The notes under the pieces: model-generated | Database searches by the model: none | The model's input: the letters and a program-made list of their open reading frames with translations, nothing else | Told to the model about the DNA's origin: nothing | Assembly: GCA_017478685.1 (NCBI GenBank) | Contig: JAFVDC010000103.1 | Coordinates: 1 to 5,694, forward strand | Origin: Bacteroidales bacterium | GTDB lineage: Bacteria > Bacteroidota > Bacteroidia > Bacteroidales > UBA932 | Direction: 5' to 3' | DNA: 5,694 nt | Translations under genes and position numbers: made by a program | Shown: piece by piece, positions 1-4,690 of the stretch | Layout of the letters: every line of letters starts with the position of its first letter | Position numbering within the stretch: the first letter of the stretch is position 1

Positions 1-475
1 CGTTATAGTCCGGCGTCCCGTACGAAGGGTCGTTCCTGTCCCACGGTGAGATATATACGCCCATCTTGAGGCCGCTCTCACGGCAGGCCTCAGAGAGTTC
101 CCGGAGGACGTCTCCCCTGCCGCCGCACCAGCGGCTCTCCCTGACCGTATGGGTGCTCTCGGGGTTCGGCCACAGGCAGAACCCGTCATGGTGCTTTGCC
201 GTGAGGATTATGCCACCAAAGCCAGCCTCGCGGGCTATCCCCGCCCACTGGCGGCAGTCGAGGGAACCGGGACAGAAAAGGTCCTCGAGTTCGTCCCCCT
301 GCCCCCACTCCAGGCCGCTGAAGGTATTGGGGCCGAAATGCACGAAAAGGTTCATCTCCATCTTCTGCCACTCCAGTTGCGCATCGGAAGGAACCGGCCC
401 TACAGGCGGCGGGCACTGGAGGCAGGAGGCAGACACGCCTGCTGCTATCAAAAGTACTACGACACGGATGTTCAT
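1..475 (-). CDS. Secreted alpha-L-fucosidase, GH29 (N-terminal 158 codons; 3' end off the window)
   Basis: This is the N-terminal part of a glycoside hydrolase family 29 enzyme, which releases alpha-linked L-fucose from glycans by a retaining mechanism. The reverse-strand frame from the ATG at 475 is open to base 1. Residues 1-18 (MNIRVVVLLIAAGVSASC) form a signal peptide ending at a cysteine. The lipobox is imperfect (Ser at -3), so surface lipoprotein or plain secretion are both possible. The GH29 fold follows: FVHFGPNTF at about 44-52, where the His matches a fucose-binding His of the family, then AKHHDGFCLWP at about 92-102 with the paired substrate-binding His residues, then GVYISPWDRND at about 137-147. 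The catalytic Asp lies beyond the window edge. The ATG overlaps the upstream ORF's stop (ATGA), and AAGGA sits just before it, so translation may be coupled. The family call is firm; the linkage preference cannot be read. Confidence 0.93.
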   Translation of the reverse strand, partial: MNIRVVVLLIAAGVSASCLQCPPPVGPVPSDAQLEWQKMEMNLFVHFGPNTFSGLEWGQGDELEDLFCPGSLDCRQWAGIAREAGFGGIILTAKHHDGFCLWPNPESTHTVRESRWCGGRGDVLRELSEACRESGLKMGVYISPWDRNDPSYGTPDYN

Positions 476-678
476 TGCTTCCTTGTTTTTCTTGTGGGTT
501 CGGCTTCAAGCGGATTGTCCGGCCAGGAATGCTTGGGATACCGCCTGCGTAGTTGAGAGTACCACTTTCCTTTCCCCCGGACCGCTACACGATTTCCTTT
601 TCTGAGCACGCGGTTCACTTCCTCCGCAATGCCAAGGGCCGGAAGAGAAGAGATGTCCTTATGATGGAGTATACTCAA
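472..678 (-). pseudogene. Internally deleted HrpB-like helicase remnant (about 68 codons)
   Basis: This is a small open frame ending in TGA that overlaps the fucosidase ATG by 4 nt. Its last 25 residues, RRRYPKHSWPDNPLEAEPTR and onward, closely resemble the conserved C-terminus of ATP-dependent helicase HrpB (RYPKHxWPxDPLxAxPT followed by a basic tail). Its first part, SLPALGIAEEVNRVLRKGNR, resembles the segment just before Walker A in HrpB/HrpA helicases (LP, acidic helix, L, then hydrophobic strand). Everything between is missing: no Walker A, DExH or helicase C motifs, although HrpB is normally around 800 residues. The frame stays open across the junction, near 580. There is no ATG start. 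TTG at 678 is the first plausible one, because TTG at 693 falls inside the promoter box. The HrpB-like tail is seen clearly; the N-terminal match and the deletion are inference. It could instead be a real small protein or an assembly join. Confidence 0.5.
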
Positions 679-690
679 AACAGCGTAGTG

Positions 691-698
691 CAAATATA
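691..698 (-). promoter_or_regulatory. Candidate Bacteroidota -7 box for the hrpB remnant and fucosidase
   Basis: The reverse strand reads TATATTTG, a full match to the Bacteroidota -7 consensus TAnnTTTG. It would start transcription near 685, a few bases before the TTG at 678. The -33 element is weak: ACTG lies 19 nt upstream instead of TTTG. It is the only promoter-like sequence seen upstream of the fucosidase. Confidence 0.45.
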
Positions 699-709
699 CA
701 AAAATGTTG

Positions 710-717
710 TATCTTTA
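710..717 (+). promoter_or_regulatory. Weak candidate -7 box for the phosphatase gene
   Basis: The plus strand reads TATCTTTA, seven of eight bases of TAnnTTTG. It would place the transcription start near 723, which excludes the GTG at 720 and favours the ATG at 735. No good -33 TTTG is seen 19-20 nt upstream. It lies back to back with the reverse-strand box at 691-698. Confidence 0.3.
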
Positions 718-734
718 CAGTGAAAAAACGCCTT

Positions 735-1388
735 ATGATACTTCCATCCACAGATTGTCACTGCCATATCCTCCCCGGCGTGGACGACGGAGCCACTTGC
801 ATGGCCGAATCCGTCCTCCTGGCCAGGTATCAGGTTAAATGGGGCTTCAGGAAAGCGGTGTGCACTTCTCACAGGGTTGGCAAGTATCCCAATACTCCGG
901 ATGACGTAAAAAGGGCGTGCGACCTTCTAAGAAATGAACTCTCCAAAGAAGGCGTTCCTCTTGAGCTGGAGCCCTCAATGGAATACCGTCTCATCCCGGA
1001 AACCTGGCCGGAGACATTGGAGAAAGGCTGGCTACTCCCCTGGGAAGGCAACCACATCCTCATTGAACTTCCCATCCACAAGGCATCAAGAATCGGCAAT
1101 ATTGTTCCAGAGGACGAGATAAAGCGGCTCATGGACATGGGATTCCAGCCGGTCCTGGCCCATCCTGAGAGGTATCTGTACCTTGACATGGACAGGTATC
1201 TTTCCTTCAAGGAGGCTGGAGCATTGTTCCAGCGCAATATCGGCTCACTCGAAGGGCTGTACGGGGAGGCTGTCAGCGTCCGGGCCGAAGCCCTCCTTTC
1301 GGAAGGACTCTACAGCATCCAGGGCACGGATCTTCACAATGAGCGCTATGCGGCGTTTTTCGATTCGTTCGGATTCAAGGCAGGTTAA
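735..1388 (+). CDS. PHP-family protein-tyrosine phosphatase (CpsB/YwqE type)
   Basis: This is a predicted metal-dependent phosphotyrosine phosphatase of the polymerase-and-histidinol-phosphatase fold. Such enzymes dephosphorylate bacterial tyrosine kinases and so tune capsule or exopolysaccharide export. Residues (from the ATG at 735) show the family's metal-site motifs in order: DCHCHILPGVDDGA at 7-20 (His9 and His11), TSHRVGKYPN near 44-53, ILIELP near 108-113, PVLAHPERY near 139-147 and GTDLHN near 197-202. The product is 217 aa, shorter than the roughly 240-250 typical of the family, and it stops soon after the last motif. An in-frame GTG at 720 would add five residues. ATG was preferred because the candidate promoter box lies just upstream. 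It stands alone: no tyrosine kinase, Wza or glycosyltransferase gene is nearby. Its 3' end overlaps the opposing acetyltransferase by 14 nt. Confidence 0.88.
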   Translation: MILPSTDCHCHILPGVDDGATCMAESVLLARYQVKWGFRKAVCTSHRVGKYPNTPDDVKRACDLLRNELSKEGVPLELEPSMEYRLIPETWPETLEKGWLLPWEGNHILIELPIHKASRIGNIVPEDEIKRLMDMGFQPVLAHPERYLYLDMDRYLSFKEAGALFQRNIGSLEGLYGEAVSVRAEALLSEGLYSIQGTDLHNERYAAFFDSFGFKAG

Positions 1389-1938
1389 TCACCATCCGCT
1401 GGAATTCCACCCCAAAGACATGGCGGATGTCGGCTTTATGGAAGCCGATGGATTCGTAGAGGTGGACAAGGTGGGGCATGTCGTGGTCGGCCACAAGGGT
1501 TATTTTGCTGTAGCCAAGAGCCTGTCCTTTTTTGATTCCGTCTTCAATAAGCGCGCGGCCGATACCCTGCCTCCTGAATTCCGGATGGACGGCAAGGGTA
1601 TCAAGGTAATACTCCCCTGGATCGGCCTCCTGCTCCGAGGTCTGGTCCATCTTGAAGAATTCCGGCCACAATTCCGTGAAAGTCCTGTGGCGCAGGTCTT
1701 TATACAGCTCGCCGGGATAAGAAAGAAGTGAGCCTGCTACCCTACCGTCTACTTCGGCCACCCTTGTTTTGGCATAACTGTAGAGCAGGTCTTCCCTTTT
1801 TTCGCACTCGATGAGACGGTTGTAAATGTCCCGGTTTTCCGGGATATCTGTCTCGAAGTCATAAAAATGCATCCCCGCCATTATGCATTTGGCGAGGAAA
1901 GGGGCATCGGAAGGTGCAGCGTCCCGGATTGTGAGCAC
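1375..1938 (-). CDS. GNAT-family N-acetyltransferase
   Basis: This is a cytoplasmic 187-residue acetyltransferase expected to move an acetyl group from acetyl-CoA to an amine. The N-terminus (LTIRDAAPSDAPFLA) is the usual first strand and helix of the GNAT fold. Strand 4 and the acetyl-CoA pyrophosphate loop are clear at about 111-130 (LAVHPEFRRQGIGRAL, with the R/Q-x-x-G-x-G/A signature). The last motif is HLYESIGFHK at about 159-168. Residues 75-108 form a longer insertion rich in aromatic and acidic residues, possibly for substrate recognition. The start is GTG at 1938, which shares one base with the yqeY stop (TAGTG). The N-terminal fold starts immediately, so this start is preferred over the internal ATG. 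It is the last gene of a three-gene operon. The substrate cannot be told. Confidence 0.9.
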   Translation of the reverse strand: MLTIRDAAPSDAPFLAKCIMAGMHFYDFETDIPENRDIYNRLIECEKREDLLYSYAKTRVAEVDGRVAGSLLSYPGELYKDLRHRTFTELWPEFFKMDQTSEQEADPGEYYLDTLAVHPEFRRQGIGRALIEDGIKKGQALGYSKITLVADHDMPHLVHLYESIGFHKADIRHVFGVEFQRMVINLP

Positions 1939-2387
1939 TACGAAAGGAGTTCTTTGACAACCGACGATATTGTCCTGCCGTCCGACTGTCCGGCAAGTGC
2001 CTTGTTGGCGGCGCCCATTACCTTTCCCATGTCCTTGATGGAGGTGGCGCCCACCTGGGCGATGATTTCCGCAACCTTTGCCTTCACCTCTTCAACTGAG
2101 AGTTGCTTGGGAAGGTATTTCTCCATGACGGCGGCTTCGGCGAGTTCATTGTCGGCAAGTTCCTGGCGCCCTGCGGCAGTGTATTGTTCGGCCGATTCCT
2201 TGCGCTGCTTAATGAGTTTCTGGATCATTTTCAGGACGTCGGCGTCCGTCACATCCTTGCTTCCGCCTTCGGAAGTCTTGAAAAGTAGGATTTCTCCCTT
2301 GATTGCACGTGTGGCGGCAAGCGCCACGGTTTCCTTGGCCTTCATTGCGGCCTTGATGTCTTCCTGGATTTGTTGTTCGAGTGTCAT
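1938..2387 (-). CDS. yqeY: GatB/YqeY domain protein
   Basis: This is a 149-residue stand-alone YqeY protein, the usual full length. The fold matches the C-terminal tail domain of GatB, the tRNA-dependent amidotransferase subunit. That domain binds tRNA in GatB, but the role of free YqeY is not settled. Visible family features are the helical N-terminal half (LEQQIQEDIKAAMKAKE, then LAATRAIKGEI at about 23-33), the middle segment VMEKYLPKQLSVEE at about 87-100, and the C-terminal signature DMGKVMGAANKALAGQSDGR at about 119-138 followed by VVKELL. The ATG overlaps the stop of the upstream FMN-binding gene (ATGA), and its stop overlaps the next GTG, so all three should be translated from one message. 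No gatA or gatB lies in the window. Confidence 0.95.
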   Translation of the reverse strand: MTLEQQIQEDIKAAMKAKETVALAATRAIKGEILLFKTSEGGSKDVTDADVLKMIQKLIKQRKESAEQYTAAGRQELADNELAEAAVMEKYLPKQLSVEEVKAKVAEIIAQVGATSIKDMGKVMGAANKALAGQSDGRTISSVVKELLS

Positions 2388-2779
2388 TGTTGATTATTAT
2401 TGTCTAAATAGTATTCTATCCCCGTCTTCAGATTTGACAAAAAACCTTCTGAGGAGTAGGTGGCTCCGGAGATGGCGTCCACCTCCATTGCCGGAATCTG
2501 CCCTGCAGGAACGCCAACAAAAAGCTTTGTGAGCCCGGTCACAACCACTTCCCAGTAGGACGGAGTCTCGTCATTGGGAAGGGCTTCTATTTTAGAGACT
2601 GTTCCCGCGCTGTCAAGCTGTATTATAAGTGGCGTTGGGCCGAAGCAGCCTTCTACGGTCTTGAGGGTGCCGGTGTTGATGGTTACAGTTCCGTCAGGGT
2701 GCCTTGTAACAGGCTCCGATGCCGATGCCGATGCCGAAAAAACTACGGCACCAATAAGCAGTATAATGAGTCTTTTCAT
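2384..2779 (-). CDS. Secreted small FMN-binding domain protein
   Basis: This is a 131-residue exported protein consisting of a signal peptide plus one FMN-binding domain like that of RnfG, NqrC and related extracytosolic flavoproteins. Residues 1-20 (MKRLIILLIGAVVFSASASA) are a signal peptide with likely cleavage around the Ala/Ser run. At 101-107, DAISGAT matches the Dxx(S/T)GAT motif at which ApbE-type flavin transferases link FMN to the Thr, here Thr107. The partner redox complex is not visible: no Rnf, Nqr or ApbE gene is nearby. The ATG at 2779 was chosen over an upstream in-frame start at 2812, because the signal peptide begins there and a strong promoter match (2800-2831) overlaps the longer version. 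It leads an operon with yqeY and the GNAT gene, overlapping yqeY by 4 nt. Confidence 0.85.
   Translation of the reverse strand: MKRLIILLIGAVVFSASASASEPVTRHPDGTVTINTGTLKTVEGCFGPTPLIIQLDSAGTVSKIEALPNDETPSYWEVVVTGLTKLFVGVPAGQIPAMEVDAISGATYSSEGFLSNLKTGIEYYLDNNNQQ
2716..2737 (+). repeat. Hexanucleotide tandem repeat (CCGATG, about 3.7 copies) in the signal peptide
   Basis: Three perfect CCGATG units plus CCGA form a 22-bp run. Read on the coding (minus) strand it encodes alternating Ser-Ala (SASASAS) at the signal peptide's cleavage region. Copy-number change would keep the frame and change only the length of the cleavage region. Confidence 0.8.
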
Positions 2780-2799
2780 AGCAGTGCTTGTTTGCAGTA

Positions 2800-2831
2800 C
2801 AAAGATACTCATTGCTTAACGTTTAGGCAAT
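2800..2831 (-). promoter_or_regulatory. Promoter of the FMN-binding/yqeY/GNAT operon
   Basis: The reverse strand has ATTG (2831-2828), a 20-nt spacer, then TATCTTTG (2807-2800). This is close to the Bacteroidota consensus TTTG-N19-TAnnTTTG. Transcription would start near 2794, leaving a leader of about 15 nt before the ATG at 2779. It is the best promoter match in the window and marks this operon as separate from the ridA group. Confidence 0.62.
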
Positions 2832-2914
2832 CCCCATTTGTTGTTATTCCTAGATGACTTCTTGCGTGTCCTTTAGGGAACCAAGTCCAACTAAACAGTC
2901 CTCGGCCGGCTATC

Positions 2915-3295
2915 TTATTTCGCAGAGGCAATGCATTCTATCTCCACGAGGGCACCCTTGGGAAGGGTCTTCACAGCCACGGCGCTCCTTGCGGGGAACG
3001 GGGCTTTGAAGAACTGTGAGTAGACCTCGTTCATCGCGGCGAAGTCGGCCATGTCGGCAAGGAATACCGTTGTCTTGACAACGCTGGCCAGGGACAGTCC
3101 GGCTGCCTCAAGGATGGCCGATGCATTCAGGAGACTCTGGCGCGTCTGCTCCTTCACTCCCCCTTCCGGGAAAGCGCCCGTGGAGGGATCGATGGGAAGC
3201 TGTCCGGAAACAAAAACAAGTCCTGCGCCGCTGTCTACGGCCTGGCTGTAAGGGCCGATAGCCCCCGGAGCCTTAGTGGTTTCAATTGAAGTCAT
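2915..3295 (-). CDS. ridA: RidA family reactive intermediate/imine deaminase
   Basis: This is a 126-residue RidA (YjgF/YER057c/UK114) protein. Canonical members form trimers and hydrolyse reactive 2-aminoacrylate and related enamines/imines made by PLP enzymes such as threonine dehydratase, protecting other PLP enzymes from damage. Family signatures are all present: GAIGPYSQAV at 11-20, VFVSGQLPIDP at 28-37, FPARSAVAV at 100-108, whose Arg103 corresponds to the catalytic Arg of the active subfamily, and VEIECIA at 117-123, whose Glu120 matches the conserved Glu. These residues favour a working deaminase over the inactive Rid subfamilies. The ATG lies 2 nt after the stop of the acetyltransferase gene, so it should be co-transcribed with it. 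It is the last gene of that run. No threonine dehydratase gene is in the window. Confidence 0.96.
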   Translation of the reverse strand: MTSIETTKAPGAIGPYSQAVDSGAGLVFVSGQLPIDPSTGAFPEGGVKEQTRQSLLNASAILEAAGLSLASVVKTTVFLADMADFAAMNEVYSQFFKAPFPARSAVAVKTLPKGALVEIECIASAK

Positions 3296-3297
3296 AT

Positions 3298-3870
3298 CTA
3301 ATTTATATTCTGTGTAGCAATTGTTTTTATGACCCTACAGGGATTTCCCACAGCTACCACGCCGGAAGGGATGTCCTTTGTTACCACGGAGCCCGCCCCG
3401 ATGGTGACGCCATCTCCTATGGTGACTCCAGGCAGGATGGTGACGCTGCCGCCAATCCACACATTGTTCCCTATGGATACCGGAAGCGCCCATTCACGGC
3501 GGCTGTTCCTCTCTACGGGATCCGTGCTGTGACACGCCGTATAAATGCTCACATTGGGGCCGATAAAACAGTCGTCCCCTATTGTTACCGGAGCCTCATC
3601 CAGAACGGTGAAGCCGAAATTTGCAAAGAAGCGCTTACCGATACGGATCTGCTTTCCGTAGTCGCAGCGGAACGGCTGGTTGATGATGGCCTTGTCATCG
3701 GCCATGCCGCCAAGAAGCTCATGGAGAATCTCCGTCATCTTCCCGGTTTCCGAAGGCTGGAGGTCATTGTAACGCCTCACAAGGAGCCTTGCCTGGGCAA
3801 GTTCCTCCAGTAGGAGCGGGTCTGCGGCATTGTAGACCTGCCCGCTTAGCATTTTCTCTTTTTCGGTCAT
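3298..3870 (-). CDS. Maltose/galactoside-type O-acetyltransferase (hexapeptide repeat)
   Basis: This is a 190-residue acetyl-CoA-dependent sugar O-acetyltransferase of the Maa/LacA/NodL group. The N-terminal Mac domain is visible at about 5-55 (EKMLSGQVYNAADPLLLEEL). A left-handed beta-helix of hexapeptide repeats covers about 73-183 (IRIGKR, VTIGDD, CFIGPN, VSIGNN, VWIGGS, VTIGDG, VTIGAG). The catalytic His is His114 in YTACHSTDP, the family's HxTDP-like loop. The C-terminal VVAVGNPCRVIK is typical. The length fits the family. The natural acceptor sugar is unknown; these enzymes often act in detoxification or glycan modification. The ATG overlaps the stop of the upstream co-chaperone gene by 4 nt, and ridA follows after 2 nt. 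Confidence 0.93.
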   Translation of the reverse strand: MTEKEKMLSGQVYNAADPLLLEELAQARLLVRRYNDLQPSETGKMTEILHELLGGMADDKAIINQPFRCDYGKQIRIGKRFFANFGFTVLDEAPVTIGDDCFIGPNVSIYTACHSTDPVERNSRREWALPVSIGNNVWIGGSVTILPGVTIGDGVTIGAGSVVTKDIPSGVVAVGNPCRVIKTIATQNIN

Positions 3871-4613
3871 AGTCCCCTCTCTTTCTTGATGGTCTCGTAG
3901 GCTTCCTGAATCTGACGGAATTTCTCCGCGGCGGCTTTCTGTACCTCCGGACCAAGGGTTGCAACCTTGTCCGGATGGTTTTTCATGGCCATCCTGCGGT
4001 ATGCCTGCCGTACTTCATCGTCCGTTGCCGAAGGCTCAATTTCCAGCACGGCATAGGCCGAACCGCTCTCCTTGTAGAACATGGCAATCACGGAAGCAAC
4101 ATCTGAGGCCGAAAGGCCGATGGTTGTCCCTATCGCCTCCAGAACGGACTTTTCGCTCTTGTCAAACTGCCCGTCGGCAACCGCCAGCTGCACAAGGTAA
4201 TGGAAGAGCTGAAGCCGCTGGGAGTAGTTCATGTAGAGGGCAATCTGCGGGCCCACCTCGTAGATGTTCACCTGCTGGTTTTGGAGTCTTTCAAGCATCC
4301 TGACGGCATCAGGGACGGCGCTTTCGCCGAAATTCCGGCGCACGAAGTCCTTCACCAGCTCTATCTCTCTGGGGTGAGTCTTTCCATCGGCCTTGATAAC
4401 CGCAGAGGAAAGGACCATGAGGGAAATGAAGAAGGAGTTACGCTGCTCGGTGGCGCTGTACCCTCCTCTCCGGGGAGCATTGGCTCCACTTTCGGGCTTT
4501 GACATCTCTGACATGCCTTCCCAGAACAAGCCGGCGAAGAATCCGAACAGACCCCCGATGGGGCCGAAAGCGACCCATCCAAGAATTCCGGCTATCCATT
4601 TTGCTGATCCCAT
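3867..4613 (-). CDS. DjlA-like co-chaperone: TerB domain plus J domain
   Basis: This is a 248-residue protein with the architecture of DjlA. An N-terminal Gly-rich hydrophobic segment (about 6-30, GWVAFGPIGGLFGFFAGLF) could be a membrane anchor. A polar linker at 35-58 follows. An all-helical TerB-like domain spans about 60-180, with the paired acidic motifs AVIKADGKTHPREIE and AVADGQFDKSEKSVLE. A C-terminal J domain covers about 186-248, with the HPD tripeptide at 213-215, needed to stimulate DnaK ATPase, and helix III AAAEKFRQIQEAYE. It would recruit DnaK to the inner membrane face; DjlA in Escherichia coli is linked to envelope stress signalling. It lies 77 nt after the polymerase gene and overlaps the acetyltransferase gene by 4 nt. 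No promoter was seen in the 77-nt gap. Confidence 0.9.
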   Translation of the reverse strand: MGSAKWIAGILGWVAFGPIGGLFGFFAGLFWEGMSEMSKPESGANAPRRGGYSATEQRNSFFISLMVLSSAVIKADGKTHPREIELVKDFVRRNFGESAVPDAVRMLERLQNQQVNIYEVGPQIALYMNYSQRLQLFHYLVQLAVADGQFDKSEKSVLEAIGTTIGLSASDVASVIAMFYKESGSAYAVLEIEPSATDDEVRQAYRRMAMKNHPDKVATLGPEVQKAAAEKFRQIQEAYETIKKERGL

Positions 4614-4690
4614 AGTTGTGCGTTTTTCGCCTTTCCTGCAAATCCCGGTCCTCCAGTGGATTTACTGACATTTTGGCTGATATTCGGCCC

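Noticed and set aside
66..605. Plus-strand open frame of 179 codons
   Set aside because: It lies antisense to the fucosidase and the hrpB remnant, has no recognisable motif and reads as low-complexity Ser/Pro/Arg-rich shadow sequence.
720..734. GTG start for the phosphatase, adding MKKRL
   Set aside because: The candidate promoter would start transcription downstream of it, and an ATG lies five codons further on. It is not fully excluded, because the promoter match is weak.
1867..2532. Plus-strand open frame of 221 codons
   Set aside because: It is antisense to yqeY and the neighbouring genes, Ser/Ala-rich, and crosses three well-supported reverse-strand genes.
2780..2812. Eleven-residue N-terminal extension of the FMN-binding protein
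   Set aside because: The extension would precede a normal signal peptide and overlaps the promoter -7 box at 2800-2807, so the ATG at 2779 is the better start.
2813..2914. Possible terminator between ridA and the FMN-binding operon
   Set aside because: Only a short GCCGGC palindrome and a GGACT direct repeat were found, with no stable stem followed by a T-run.
3286..3813. Plus-strand open frame of 175 codons
   Set aside because: It is antisense to the hexapeptide acetyltransferase; the reverse frame has clear family motifs and this one has none.
4614..4690. Possible promoter or terminator between dinB and the co-chaperone gene
   Set aside because: No TAnnTTTG box (closest is GGGATTTG) and no hairpin with a T-run was seen, so read-through is more likely.
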